Origin: Arthrobacter psychrochitiniphilus
Lineage (GTDB): Bacteria; Actinomycetota; Actinomycetes; Actinomycetales; Micrococcaceae
Assembly (NCBI RefSeq): GCF_003185915.1
Contig: NZ_QHLZ01000001.1
Span: 434,001 to 498,000 of the forward strand
Reading direction: 5' to 3'
Length of the DNA: 64,000 bases
Positions within the stretch are counted from its first letter, which is position 1; every line of letters starts with the position of its first letter. The notes beneath the pieces were generated by a model. The model saw nothing but the letters and a program-made list of their open reading frames with translations, made no database searches and was not told the DNA's origin. Below, piece by piece: positions 8,128-18,502 of the stretch. The position numbers and the translations under genes were made by a program.

Positions 8128-9006
8128 CTAGGCCGTTGCCATGAGCTTTGCTTCGGCGATACGGGCGTAAGCGGCCACATCAATAACTTCGCCACGGGCG
8201 GTGGGGTCTATTCCAGCTTGACGCAAGAAGACTTCAGCCTCGGCAGCACCGCCGGCCCAGCCTGCCAAGGCTGCCCGGAGGGTCTTGCGGCGTTGAGCAA
8301 AAGCAGCGTCGATGACAGCAAACACTTGCTCCCTCGAAGCCTGGGTGACGGGAGGTTCGCGCCGGGTGAAGGCCACCAGCCCGGAATTGATCTTCGGGGC
8401 TGGCCAAAAAACATTCGTACCAATGACGCCGGCCTTGCGCATCTGCGAGTACCAGGCGCCCTTGACGGAAGGCACCCCGTACGTCTTGGAACCGGGGCCG
8501 GCAACCATCCTGTCTGCCACCTCATCCTGGACCATGACCAGGCCGTGGCGCAGCGAAGGAAAATGCTCCAGTAGATGCAGTACCACGGGGACTGCCACGT
8601 TGTAGGGCAGATTAGCCACCAGGGCTGTGGGTTCAGCGGGAAGCTCGGTGATGCGCATGGCGTCCGAGAGCACCACATCAATATTTCCCGTGAGTAACGG
8701 ACGGAACGCCGCGATGGTATCTGGGAGCTTCGCCGCCAGCACGGGGTCTATTTCCACGGCGACCACGCGGGCGGCGACATCGAGTAGCCCCAGTGTCAAA
8801 GAGCCAAGTCCGGGGCCCACTTCGAGCACGGTTTCGCTGGGGTCCACACCGGCTGCGGCCACAATGCGGCGGATGGTGTTGCCGTCAATGACAAAGTTTT
8901 GTCCCAGTGTCTTGGTGGGGCGCACACCTATTTCTTCTGCCAAGCGGCGAATTTCGGTGGCGCCCAGCAGTGGCTGGGTGGCTGGGGTGGGATGCGGGGA
9001 GGTCAC
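8128..9006 (-). CDS. rsmA: 16S rRNA dimethyladenosine transferase
   Basis: SAM-dependent enzyme that dimethylates two adjacent adenosines at the 3' end of 16S rRNA during 30S maturation. It is 292 residues. The motifs are ALGQNF-like [11 protein letters not shown] (about 33), the SAM loop [11 protein letters not shown], and the catalytic [10 protein letters not shown]. The C-terminal helical domain is present. The GTG start at 9004-9006 stands 6 nt after a TACCAT -10 box, so this transcript is probably leaderless. The order rsmA-ispE-ABC-F on one strand with rpf just upstream matches the usual actinobacterial neighbourhood. Confidence 0.96.
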   Translation of the reverse strand: MTSPHPTPATQPLLGATEIRRLAEEIGVRPTKTLGQNFVIDGNTIRRIVAAAGVDPSETVLEVGPGLGSLTLGLLDVAARVVAVEIDPVLAAKLPDTIAAFRPLLTGNIDVVLSDAMRITELPAEPTALVANLPYNVAVPVVLHLLEHFPSLRHGLVMVQDEVADRMVAGPGSKTYGVPSVKGAWYSQMRKAGVIGTNVFWPAPKINSGLVAFTRREPPVTQASREQVFAVIDAAFAQRRKTLRAALAGWAGGAAEAEVFLRQAGIDPTARGEVIDVAAYARIAEAKLMATA

Positions 9007-9012
9007 GCAATA

Positions 9013-9018
9013 ATGGTA
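9013..9018 (-). promoter_or_regulatory. -10 box for leaderless rsmA
   Basis: TACCAT on the minus strand, 6 nt before the GTG start of rsmA. The spacing places the transcription start at or next to the first codon base. Confidence 0.5.
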
Positions 9019-9033
9019 GCCGCTATTAACGAA

Positions 9034-9075
9034 GATACTCCCCGCATCGGTGTTGAAACCGCTCCGGGGAGTATC
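9034..9075 (-). terminator. Hairpin terminator after rpf
   Basis: Perfect 11-bp stem (GATACTCCCCG against CGGGGAGTATC) with a 20-nt loop, about 90 bp past the rpf stop. It separates rpf from rsmA. Confidence 0.6.
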
Positions 9076-9162
9076 TACTGACTATCACTTGTGCAACGTC
9101 ACACAGGCTCCGCCGCTCAGTGCGGCCACTCACTCAGGGAGAGAGCTAGATCAGGGTGGCTG

Positions 9163-10368
<1,206 letters not shown>

Positions 10369-10565
10369 TTACTACTAGAGCACCCGGGCACGGGAAAGTA
10401 CGGAGCAACACTGGTGGATAGTGGCCGCAAGATACTGCGGACGGTCCTGCCAGAATTGTTCTTGCGAACGGTTGCCACGGATCATTTTTTTACGCTATGT
10501 CCTATGGCATTTCATCCGTTGGCCTTCCCCGACCACGGCTAATAGTTCCCCAGCGTAACCCAATC

Positions 10566-10592
10566 GTGACCAAACGGACAAGGTTTGGTCAC
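10566..10592 (-). promoter_or_regulatory. Inverted repeat upstream of rpf
   Basis: Perfect 10-bp inverted repeat GTGACCAAAC / GTTTGGTCAC with a 7-nt loop, about 210 bp upstream of rpf and just beyond the tatD stop at 10617. Either it terminates tatD or it is an operator/leader hairpin of rpf. A second pairing, TTACGCT with AGCGTAA about 60 nt apart, follows on the rpf side. Confidence 0.5.
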
Positions 10593-10616
10593 GGAAAAGT
10601 GATCGAAAGTACAGGA

Positions 10617-11510
10617 TCAATCGGACCAGGAGCCGTAAACAGAGCCAGTATTTGTGCGCAGCAGGTGGCCCATTTCACTCAAGTCCAAGCCCATCAATTG
10701 TGCCATGCATTGCACCGTGTAAGGCAGCATATAGCTGGCATTAGGGCGCCCTCTGAATGGATGAGGTGTCAGAAATGGCGCGTCAGTCTCTACCAGAATC
10801 AGCGCCGGGTCAGCCACCGCAAGGGCCGCACGCAAATTATGGGCATTTTTAAAAGTCAAGGTCCCAGAAAAGGACATGAACCATCCCTTTTCGTTACAAA
10901 TTTTTGCCAATTCGGCGTCCCCTGAGAAGCAGTGAAAAACTAACCTTGAGGGTGCCCCCACCTCATCCAGCGTTGCGAGGACATCGGTGTGCGCGTCACG
11001 GCAGTGAATTTGCAGCGCGAGCTCACGCTGCTTGGCCATGTCCAGGTGCGCACGGAAAGAATGGTGCTGCGCCGCCAAGCCCGCTTCGCCCGTCCTGAAA
11101 TAGTCCAGGCCTGTTTCACCGATGGCCCTAATGCGGGGATGGGCGGCCATGGCATCAATTTCAGCCAGAGCATCATCCAGAGTGCCCGCCAGAGCCAGTT
11201 CGGGGGCGTCGTTGGGATGGATGGCAACCGCGCCCAGCAGACGTGGGTCCGCATCGACCGCGGCAACTGTAAACCGGGAGGACGCCAGGTCACAGCCAAC
11301 CTGAACGGCACCGGCAACACCCACAGCCTCTGCCGCATCCAAGGCCGCACGCAGCTCAACTGGAGAGTCACCAAAGTCAAAGTGCGTGTGATTGTCATAC
11401 ACGGGGACGGGGAGCGGTGCGGGGGCACCGGCAAAGGCACCCGGGCGGGCTCCGCCAATGTCCGTCAATTCTTCAGGGCGATAAGGGCGCGGAACGTCAT
11501 GGGTGCACAT
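10617..11510 (-). CDS. tatD: TatD family metal-dependent DNase
   Basis: TIM-barrel metal-dependent hydrolase family with 3'-5' DNase activity known in E. coli TatD. The metal-ligand motifs are visible: DNHTHFDFG (about 39), GETGLDYFR with the conserved Glu, IHCRDAH, and VFHCFSG, and the C-terminal LVETDAPFLTP. The first possible start is TTG at 11519. I prefer ATG at 11510 (297 residues) because a TAAAGT -10 box lies 8 nt upstream, giving a leaderless start. It is divergent from moxR. In many relatives metG lies next to tatD; it is not here. Confidence 0.93.
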   Translation of the reverse strand: MCTHDVPRPYRPEELTDIGGARPGAFAGAPAPLPVPVYDNHTHFDFGDSPVELRAALDAAEAVGVAGAVQVGCDLASSRFTVAAVDADPRLLGAVAIHPNDAPELALAGTLDDALAEIDAMAAHPRIRAIGETGLDYFRTGEAGLAAQHHSFRAHLDMAKQRELALQIHCRDAHTDVLATLDEVGAPSRLVFHCFSGDAELAKICNEKGWFMSFSGTLTFKNAHNLRAALAVADPALILVETDAPFLTPHPFRGRPNASYMLPYTVQCMAQLMGLDLSEMGHLLRTNTGSVYGSWSD

Positions 11511-11518
11511 GGTTGCCA

Positions 11519-11524
11519 ACTTTA
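11519..11524 (-). promoter_or_regulatory. -10 box for leaderless tatD
   Basis: TAAAGT on the minus strand, 8 nt before the ATG at 11508-11510. It lies in the 126-bp divergent gap shared with moxR. Confidence 0.45.
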
Positions 11525-11636
11525 CCGTTTGCTTAATTTCTTTGTCCCAATGACCACAAAATCACGCCACACTAGTAGCGTGGATCACACGAGGCAGCTC
11601 ATGGTGTGTTGTTGGGTTTTTTTCGAAAGGTGAGGC

Positions 11637-12689
11637 ATGCACCTCCAGGAAACTTTACTGGCAGCAGACGTTGCAGGGGCTATGAACCCGCAGGCATCCG
11701 AACTGGCCATGGCTCCGGAACATTTTTCTGAGCTAAGCCAAAACATTATGGCCGTCATGAACACTGTTGTGGATGGTAAGGAAGACGCCGTCCGGCTTGC
11801 CCTGACAGTGTTACTGGCGGGTGGGCACCTCCTCTTGGAGGATGTACCCGGCGTGGGCAAAACGCTGCTGGCCAAGACGCTGGCCCGCACCCTTGACTGT
11901 TCGGTTAACAGGATTCAGTTCACCCCGGATCTGCTCCCTAGCGATATCACCGGGGTGTCGATCTTCAACCAGTCCTCACAGGCCTTTGAATTCCGTCCGG
12001 GCCCCATTTTTGCCAACATTGTCATTGGGGATGAAATCAACCGCGCCTCCGCAAAAACACAGTCGGCACTGTTGGAATCCATGGCCGAACGCCAGGTGAG
12101 CGTGGATGGAACCACCTACCCTTTGAGCGGCCCATTCATGGTTGTCGCCACACAAAACCCCATTGAAATGGCCGGCACTTATCCGCTGCCAGAAGCCCAG
12201 CGTGACCGTTTCATGGCACGCATCTCCTTGGGCTATCCGCATCCCGGCGCAGAAATGGCAATGCTTGAGACCCATCAATCGTTCAACCCGCTTGATGCTG
12301 TGCGCCCCGTGGCTACGGCTGCCCAAGTTGGCGCCATGACGGCCACGGTGGCAGCGATTTACGTGTCCCCTGCCGTGCGCGCCTACATTGTTGCTCTGGG
12401 ACAAGCCACCCGTTCCAGTCCGGAGCTGCGTCTGGGCGCCAGTCCCCGGGCGTTGCTGCAATTGCTGCGGGCGGGAAAGTCTGCAGCTGCCCTTGCCAGC
12501 CGCGGCTTTGTTCTGCCCGATGACATCCGTGCCCTGGCCGAACCGGTACTGGCACACCGTTTGCTGGTGGAGCGAAGCGCCGCCAGCCAAGGATCCACGC
12601 CTGCTAGCGTCATTACAAAGATCCTGGCGGAGGTTGCTGTTCCTGGCGAGCAGGACGGGCGTGCCGGACAGGACGCTCGCAGCAGGTAG
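11637..12689 (+). CDS. MoxR family AAA+ ATPase
   Basis: Chaperone-like AAA+ ATPase of 350 residues. Walker A is EDVPGVGKTLLAK (about 65), Walker B is VIGDEINRASAKTQSALLE, sensor 1 lies in ATQNPIEMAGTYPLPEAQ, and a C-terminal lid follows. AAAGGTGAGG just before the ATG gives a good ribosome site. It is the first gene of a three-gene operon with a DUF58 protein (6-nt gap) and a TgpA-type transglutaminase (4-nt overlap). This set is widespread in Actinobacteria. Its substrate is unknown; MoxR proteins with DUF58 partners are thought to remodel envelope or metal-binding proteins (inference). Confidence 0.93.
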   Translation: MHLQETLLAADVAGAMNPQASELAMAPEHFSELSQNIMAVMNTVVDGKEDAVRLALTVLLAGGHLLLEDVPGVGKTLLAKTLARTLDCSVNRIQFTPDLLPSDITGVSIFNQSSQAFEFRPGPIFANIVIGDEINRASAKTQSALLESMAERQVSVDGTTYPLSGPFMVVATQNPIEMAGTYPLPEAQRDRFMARISLGYPHPGAEMAMLETHQSFNPLDAVRPVATAAQVGAMTATVAAIYVSPAVRAYIVALGQATRSSPELRLGASPRALLQLLRAGKSAAALASRGFVLPDDIRALAEPVLAHRLLVERSAASQGSTPASVITKILAEVAVPGEQDGRAGQDARSR

Positions 12690-12695
12690 CCGCCC

Positions 12696-14129
12696 ATGTC
12701 CCTTTTTCAGCTTCTTCGTCCACGGGGCTGGTTATTGTTTGCCTGCGCGGTTCTTTCCCTCATCTTGGCCTCAATTTTGGGTAGGCGTGATGTTCTGACC
12801 CTTGCCGTATTTTGCTTTATGCTGCCAGCCACAGCCTATGCGTCCCTGCATTTCTTCAAATCCGGCTTCAGCCTGCACCGACACATCTCTCCCCTTCTGG
12901 GCCGTGTTGGCGAACCCGTTGAAGTGAGCCTTGAGGTCCGTGGGCACAATCCTGGGGGTTCACAAAGCCAGCTGGTGGAGGCTCTCCCCACAACTTTCGC
13001 TCAGGTACCCACCTTCAGCCATCCCCAAGCCGGAATACCACGCGCTTCCAGCAGTAACTATCATTACTCCTTACTTCCGCGCCATCGCGGCGTGTTTACC
13101 ATTGGCCCCTTGCTGTGCACGTTCACCGATCCTTTTGGTGTGGCATCTCTACGGCGCGGAATAGACCACGGCGACCGCCTCACCATTGCCCCTGCAGCTC
13201 TCGAACTGCCGGCAATTTCCGTGAGCGAAGGCCACGGCCAAGACGGCTCACAGAGCACCTCGGAGCTGGCCCGTTCACATCAGGATGACCTCATGACTCG
13301 TGATTACCGCTACGGGGATCCGCTGCGACGGGTTCATTGGGCGCTCACTGCTCGGCAAGGCCGGCTCATGGTCAGGGGGGAGGAACCCGTAACAACTCCC
13401 GAAGCTATCCTTATTCTGGACCGGCGCGCCCTGGCGTTCGGGCCATCTGTACCATCAGCGCCTGCCCCGCCTGCCGCGCCAACAGCGCCTGCCCCGCCTG
13501 CCGCGCCAACAGCGCCTGCCCCGCCTGCCGCGCCAACAGCGCCTGCCCCGCCAACCAACAAGTCCTTGCGCACCGCCACACGAGCCGCCCAGGATCTGCC
13601 AGAACTGACCACCACGGCGGCCTTTGAAGAGGCCATTGTTGCCACCGCCTCCATTGCCGCGCATCTGCTGGAACGCGCGTTCACGCTGACACTGCTGGAC
13701 CATCTGGGCGCCCCGGCACTGTTGACATCAGCCTCCGCGGCGGAGCCGTCCCGTGCTGAATACAGCGGCGGCGAAGGAAGCTACGCCGTGGCTGCTGGCC
13801 TGGCAGCTGTGGAACTCGCCGGACCTGGTGAAACAACGCTGGCCGCTATCCTGGCCCACCGGCTTCATGACCGCGAGCGCCGCGGCCCGGTGATTGCTGT
13901 CATGGGAGCCCTCAGTGAGGCCGAGGCCACCTTGCTGGCCGGTAACGCCGAAGGCACACAAAGCTCCTACGCCCTCCTCGTGTGCGCCACCGCCACTGAC
14001 GCCGAACCCGCGGCACAAATCCTGCGCCGCGCCGGCTGGCATGCTGCACCGGTAACTCCAGCCACTACCCTGTGGCAGGCCTGGGCTAACCTGGACGCCC
14101 ACCACGGGGGCGGGAAGGGGCGTTCATGA
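12696..14129 (+). CDS. DUF58 domain-containing membrane protein
   Basis: 477 residues. Two N-terminal membrane segments (about 8-28 and 32-48) precede an extracytoplasmic beta-rich part, then the DUF58 core at about 195-230 with the hallmark RDYRYGDPLRRVHWALTAR. DUF58 proteins contain a vWA-like fold and partner with MoxR ATPases. Between residues about 254 and 289 there is a low-complexity insert of 9-residue APAPPAAPT repeats in the middle of the vWA-like region, which is unusual. The function of the family is not established; the operon suggests work with the neighbouring transglutaminase at the membrane. Confidence 0.9.
   Translation: MSLFQLLRPRGWLLFACAVLSLILASILGRRDVLTLAVFCFMLPATAYASLHFFKSGFSLHRHISPLLGRVGEPVEVSLEVRGHNPGGSQSQLVEALPTTFAQVPTFSHPQAGIPRASSSNYHYSLLPRHRGVFTIGPLLCTFTDPFGVASLRRGIDHGDRLTIAPAALELPAISVSEGHGQDGSQSTSELARSHQDDLMTRDYRYGDPLRRVHWALTARQGRLMVRGEEPVTTPEAILILDRRALAFGPSVPSAPAPPAAPTAPAPPAAPTAPAPPAAPTAPAPPTNKSLRTATRAAQDLPELTTTAAFEEAIVATASIAAHLLERAFTLTLLDHLGAPALLTSASAAEPSRAEYSGGEGSYAVAAGLAAVELAGPGETTLAAILAHRLHDRERRGPVIAVMGALSEAEATLLAGNAEGTQSSYALLVCATATDAEPAAQILRRAGWHAAPVTPATTLWQAWANLDAHHGGGKGRS
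13458..13560. repeat. 27-bp in-frame minisatellite in the DUF58 gene
   Basis: Three full units and one partial unit of a 27-bp sequence (first unit at 13458-13484) encoding APAPPAAPT. The copies are essentially identical, so recent expansion is likely, and the unit length keeps the reading frame. Confidence 0.92.
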
Positions 14130-16498
14130 CGAATAATGTTCTGGCGAGCCCGAACCCCTCCCACCAGAAAAACGGCGACGGCGGGAGGCCCGAGTCCCGT
14201 TCGTTGCACAGCTATTTGGGTACCCAAGCAACGGGCCCGGCACGCTGGGTGCTGGCTTTGGTCATCTTTTCCGCCGTTATGGGCGCCTCGCTTGGTTTGG
14301 CAGGAGTGCTCCAGGACATGGCGTGGCTGCCCCAAGCTGCCGTAGTGGTTGCCGGAACGTTGCTGTTCCCAGCCTTGATGCGCCGCTACTCGGCACTGAG
14401 CCCAGCGGCTCCGTTGGGTGCTCTTGTTGGCTGGTTCATGGTTCTGACGCTGATGTTCTTCCCTGGCACCGCTGTGCTAGGGGTGATCCCGACTCCTGGA
14501 ACTCTGAGCTCCGCCTTGGATCTTGCCTCTGATGCATCAAATCTCATCATGACAAATTTGGCACCCGTCCCTTCAGCCTCCCCCATGCACTTTCTGTTCT
14601 GCGCCGGGCTGGGTTTTGCCGCCTTACTGATAGACGCACTCGCCATCACGGTAGCTCTCCCTGCCGCAAGTTTCATGGGTCTCTTACTCATCCTGCTACC
14701 AGCTGCGCTGACCACCAGGACAGGGATCAGCACTCCCGGACTGGTGGGGACGGCGTCCGGGTTTCTGCTGATTCTGGCATGTTGCCGGTGGTATGTACCG
14801 GATGGAAAATTTCGAACAGACATGCCCAAGGCGCCCAGCGGCACCCTCACGAAGGCACTGGTCATGGGCGCCTCTGTGGTCCTGCTGATGCAGTTTGTCA
14901 CAGCTGCCCTCCCCGGGTTTACAGAGGGCCGGTATCCGCAAGGTTCTGCTTTGAACGCAACAGGCGAAGGCGGTTCACTGGACGCTATGGTGACCCTCGG
15001 TGATGACTTGCGCTCCCAGTCAGAGCGCGTGGTGCTGCGGTACACCACCAGTGCAGAGGAGCCGGAGTATTTGCGGCTGACCACGTTGGAGAACTTCAAG
15101 GGCAAGGTCTGGGGTCCCTCGGCACTGCCTTCAAACCTGCAAGCGAAGCTCTCACGTCTTTCTCCCGCTATCGGGCCGTCTTCAGGACTACCCAAGGCAA
15201 AAACAGTTACTCGTATTACTGTCCCGGGTGTGGGTGATGAGTGGTTGCCCGCTCCGCTCACGGTCACGGATGTCCAGCAGTTGCCTGGAGTGTGGCTATG
15301 GAACCCCTCCACAGCCACCATCGTCTCTCAGACCTCGACCACGGCTGGGCAGTCTTATGTAGTGCGCAGTGAAATGCCGGTCCTGACGCCGGATCTGTTG
15401 AATCAGGCAACGGCAGCGCCGAGGAAAGAACTTGACCCGGTCTTTTTGGCGCTACCCTCCGATGTTCCCTCAATTGTGAACAGGACCGTCACGGATCTCA
15501 CCAGTACGGCAGTCAGCCCCTATGCCAAGGCAATAGCCATACAGAACTATTTCCAGTCGGATGAATTCAGCTACAGCTTGAGCGCACCTGTGGCGGACGG
15601 GTATGACGGCTCCGGAATGGGCGTGCTGGCAGATTTTCTGGTGAACAAAAAAGGCTATTGTGTCCACTTCTCCGCGGCTATGGCAGTCATGGCGCGTGAG
15701 GTGGGGATCCCCTCCCGCATCGCCGTAGGTTATACGGCTGGAACCCGGACGCCGGGCTTGGACAAGCAAGAAGAGAATCTTCAGATGCGCGGCTTTGAAG
15801 TTGCCGGCCGCGATGCTCACGCATGGCCCGAACTTTACTTTGAGGGCCTGGGTTGGGTACCTTTTGAACCCACTCCATCCCGCGGTGACGTGCCGGCGTA
15901 CGCCCAGGAAGACTCCGTCCCAACGCCAGCGCCCCAAAGCCAAGCTGCTACCACGGAACAGCCTTCAACCGCTGCTTCCACTGCCACTACTAGCGTCAGT
16001 GCCACCGCTCTATCCGGTACTGGGACAGCGGTTGATAACAGTGGCCGGTGGCTGGCAGGGATGGGGTGGGTGCTGCTAATTCTGGCTGCTCTGGCGTCTC
16101 CGGCTCTGCTACGCAGTGCTATTCGACGCCGGCGCCTGGCTAAGATCCACGATCCTCGCGACACTGTTTCCCCAGAGGTGCGGGCTTGGCGAGAACTTCA
16201 GGATTCGGCCACAGATTTTGGTTATCGCCAAGATCCTGCCCACACCCCTGCGTTGGCGGCACAACAGTTCGCGGCAATGCTGGGGCCAACAACACCGTCC
16301 GGTTTGACCTTGCTGCTCCATGCCTATGAAGAAGCCATCTACGGTGCGGGACTTTCCAAGACACGCCGGGATGATTTGGCGGATGCTGTACAGAGCGTGA
16401 CCGCGCGGTTACGGACACAATCCACACTAATGGGACGGATGCGCGCCTTGTTGATGCCGGCCTCGCTCATCCGCCGTACCGACACCAACGCAAGCTAG
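14126..16498 (+). CDS. TgpA-type membrane transglutaminase-like protein
   Basis: 790 residues (DUF3488 + transglutaminase core). The N-terminal half has about six membrane segments up to residue 265. An extracytoplasmic transglutaminase domain follows: the Cys nucleophile is at residue 512 in KKGYCVHFSAAMAVM, and the His lies in GRDAHAWPELYFEG near residue 565. After a Thr/Ser/Ala linker there is one more membrane helix (about 643-663) and a cytoplasmic tail. The overlap ATGA with the DUF58 gene implies coupled translation. Whether it crosslinks or cleaves proteins is unknown. The 62-bp repeat array begins 11 bp past its stop. Confidence 0.92.
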   Translation: MTNNVLASPNPSHQKNGDGGRPESRSLHSYLGTQATGPARWVLALVIFSAVMGASLGLAGVLQDMAWLPQAAVVVAGTLLFPALMRRYSALSPAAPLGALVGWFMVLTLMFFPGTAVLGVIPTPGTLSSALDLASDASNLIMTNLAPVPSASPMHFLFCAGLGFAALLIDALAITVALPAASFMGLLLILLPAALTTRTGISTPGLVGTASGFLLILACCRWYVPDGKFRTDMPKAPSGTLTKALVMGASVVLLMQFVTAALPGFTEGRYPQGSALNATGEGGSLDAMVTLGDDLRSQSERVVLRYTTSAEEPEYLRLTTLENFKGKVWGPSALPSNLQAKLSRLSPAIGPSSGLPKAKTVTRITVPGVGDEWLPAPLTVTDVQQLPGVWLWNPSTATIVSQTSTTAGQSYVVRSEMPVLTPDLLNQATAAPRKELDPVFLALPSDVPSIVNRTVTDLTSTAVSPYAKAIAIQNYFQSDEFSYSLSAPVADGYDGSGMGVLADFLVNKKGYCVHFSAAMAVMAREVGIPSRIAVGYTAGTRTPGLDKQEENLQMRGFEVAGRDAHAWPELYFEGLGWVPFEPTPSRGDVPAYAQEDSVPTPAPQSQAATTEQPSTAASTATTSVSATALSGTGTAVDNSGRWLAGMGWVLLILAALASPALLRSAIRRRRLAKIHDPRDTVSPEVRAWRELQDSATDFGYRQDPAHTPALAAQQFAAMLGPTTPSGLTLLLHAYEEAIYGAGLSKTRRDDLADAVQSVTARLRTQSTLMGRMRALLMPASLIRRTDTNAS

Positions 16499-16509
16499 AG
16501 AGCCGGCGA

Positions 16510-16768
16510 CACACATGCCAGGTTCCCGGCAGATCGCGCAGCGATATACCGGGCCGGCAGGTGGGTGGGGCCACACATGCCAGGTTCCCGGCAGATCGCG
16601 CAGCGATATACCGGGCCGGCAGGTGGGCGGGCCGGCAGGTGGGTGGGGCCACACATGCCAGGTTCCCGGCAGATCGCGCAGCGATATACCGGGCCGGCAG
16701 GTGGGTGGGGCCACACATGCCAGGTTCCCGGCAGATCGCGCAGCGATATACCGGGCCGGCAGGTGGGG
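16510..16768. repeat. Four-copy 62-bp tandem repeat with internal hairpin
   Basis: Units start at 16510, 16572, 16650 and 16712. The second interval is 78 bp because 16 bp (GGGCCGGCAGGTGGGC-like) is duplicated inside it; the others are 62 bp. Copies are virtually identical. Each unit can fold as CCCGG ... ATCGC-GCA-GCGAT ... CCGGG, with CAG/ATA as an internal loop. The array fills the gap between the converging tgpA-like and gabD genes. There are no variable spacers, so it is not CRISPR. Open frames through it on both strands result from the repeat and do not indicate genes. Confidence 0.95.
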
Positions 16769-16769
16769 A

Positions 16770-18281
16770 CTAGGCGTTGTTCGGGTTGGGGAAGCCGATG
16801 TACTGGGTGTACAGGTATTCCTCGATACCTTCGATGCTGCCTTCACGGCCCAAACCGGACTGCTTGACGCCGCCGAAGGGGGCTGCGGCGTTGGAGATGA
16901 CACCCGCGTTTAGGCCCATCATGCCGGTTTCAATCCGGTTGGCCATACGCAGGCCGCGGTTGTGGTCCTTGGTGAAGACGTAGGCCACCAGGCCGTACTC
17001 GGTATTGTTGGCCAGCGCTACGGCCTCGTCCTCATTCTTGAACGTGACAATGGGGGCGACTGGGCCGAAGATCTCTTCCGTGAGGATGCGGGCTCCCGGT
17101 TCCACACCCGTGAGTACGGTGGGCTGGTAGAAGTATCCGGCACCCTCCACGGCACTGCCACCTGTGATTGCGGTGGCGCCGCCGGCTACGGCCTCGCTCA
17201 CGAGTGAGTGCACCTTGTCACGGCTCTTGGCGTCGATCAGCGGCCCCACCTTGGTGGCCGGGTCAGTTCCGCGGCCGGTGGTCATGGCGCTCATGCGGGC
17301 AGCAAAGCGGGTGGCAAATTCTTCGGCCACGGATTCGTGCACGAGGAATCGGTTAGCTGCCGTGCAGGCTTCGCCCATGTTCCGCAGCTTCGCGGCCATG
17401 GCGCCTTCCACGGCTGCGTCCAGGTCTGCATCGTCAAAGACCAAAAATGGTGCGTTGCCGCCCAGTTCCATGGACGTGCGCAGCACATTCGCGGACGCGT
17501 CAGCCAACAGGCGCTTGCCTACGGGGGTGGATCCGGTGAAGGAGAGCTTGCGCAGCCGCGAGTCCTGGATGAGCGGAGCCGTCACTCCGCCGGCATCGCT
17601 GGTGGAGACCACGTTCAGGACGCCGGCCGGCAGGCCCGCCTCCATCATGATTTGGGCGAAGAGGTGGCTGGTCAGTGGTGTCAGGTTGGCCGGCTTGAGC
17701 ACCATGGTGCAACCGGCAGCAATGGCCGGGGCAATCTTGCGGGTTGCCATGGCCAGGGGGAAGTTCCAGGGAGTGATCAGCAGGCAGGGACCAACCGGCT
17801 TCTTTTGCACCATGATTTGCTGCGTGCCCTCGGGGTTGGAGGAGTAGCGGCCAAAGGAACGGGTTGCTTCCTCTGAGAACCAGCGCAGGAACTCGGAACC
17901 GTAGCTGACTTCGCCGCGGGCTTCAGCAAGCGGCTTACCCATTTCAAGGGTCATCAGCAGAGCCAGGTCATCAGCCCGGGCGGTGACCATATCAAAGGCG
18001 CGGCGCAGAATTTCAGCACGGACGCGTGCCGGGGTTGCTGCCCATTCTTCTTGGACAGCCACAGCCGCATCCAAGGCTGCAGCACCATCCTCGGCGCCAG
18101 CGTCAGCCACCTCTACCAAGGCCTGACCTGTTGAGGGGTCCTCCACAACAAAGGTTTTCCCGGAAGCCGCAGGCCGCCATTCGCCGTTGATCAACAAGCC
18201 GGTGGGAACACTTGCCAGCAAGGCGCGTTCGCGTTCGGTCAGTTTGGCGCCGGAGAGTTCGGCGGTTGGGCTCACTGTCAT
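16770..18281 (-). CDS. gabD: NAD(P)-dependent succinate-semialdehyde dehydrogenase
   Basis: Oxidises succinate semialdehyde to succinate at the end of GABA breakdown. It is 503 residues of the aldehyde dehydrogenase superfamily: PWNFPLAMATRKIAPA (cofactor/catalytic Asn region), FTGSTPVGKRL, the general-base Glu in ELGGNAPFLVFDDADLD, and the nucleophile Cys in GEACTAANRF. I chose ATG at 18279-18281 because AAAAGGAG lies 6-7 nt upstream. It stands alone, without a GABA transaminase beside it, so the exact aldehyde substrate is inferred from similarity. Confidence 0.9.
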   Translation of the reverse strand: MTVSPTAELSGAKLTERERALLASVPTGLLINGEWRPAASGKTFVVEDPSTGQALVEVADAGAEDGAAALDAAVAVQEEWAATPARVRAEILRRAFDMVTARADDLALLMTLEMGKPLAEARGEVSYGSEFLRWFSEEATRSFGRYSSNPEGTQQIMVQKKPVGPCLLITPWNFPLAMATRKIAPAIAAGCTMVLKPANLTPLTSHLFAQIMMEAGLPAGVLNVVSTSDAGGVTAPLIQDSRLRKLSFTGSTPVGKRLLADASANVLRTSMELGGNAPFLVFDDADLDAAVEGAMAAKLRNMGEACTAANRFLVHESVAEEFATRFAARMSAMTTGRGTDPATKVGPLIDAKSRDKVHSLVSEAVAGGATAITGGSAVEGAGYFYQPTVLTGVEPGARILTEEIFGPVAPIVTFKNEDEAVALANNTEYGLVAYVFTKDHNRGLRMANRIETGMMGLNAGVISNAAAPFGGVKQSGLGREGSIEGIEEYLYTQYIGFPNPNNA

Positions 18282-18441
18282 GGTGACTCCTTTTATCTGG
18301 TGCCCGCACCTCAGGCGGGGCCAGGGAGGGCGCCAGAGTTTACCGGGGCAGTGCATGGAAAATAGTGCTGTAGTTCACGGTAGTTCCGGGCGAACAACAG
18401 TGTCTACGCATGGACGCACTGCCCATGCAGGAATCGCTGTG

Positions 18442-18476
18442 CATCTGCACAACAACATCTGCACAACAACATCTGC
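18442..18476. repeat. 14-bp tandem repeat downstream of rsmI
   Basis: CATCTGCACAACAA occurs twice, with a partial third copy, in the gap between rsmI and gabD, 27-60 bp past the rsmI stop. No gene lies in this 221-bp gap. Confidence 0.85.
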
Positions 18477-18502
18477 GGTGGGTACCAGACTGGCAGCTGT
18501 GG

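Noticed and set aside
11637..16498. moxR-DUF58-transglutaminase operon as a novel system
   Set aside because: This operon type is already known and widespread in bacteria, so only the internal repeat was reported as unusual.
16510..16768. CRISPR-like repeat array
   Set aside because: Units are contiguous and identical over 62 bp with no variable spacers, and there are no cas genes in the window.
16427..16913. Long open frames through the repeat array on both strands
   Set aside because: They arise because the repeat lacks stops in several frames; they have no ribosome site and extend into tgpA-like and gabD coding sequence.
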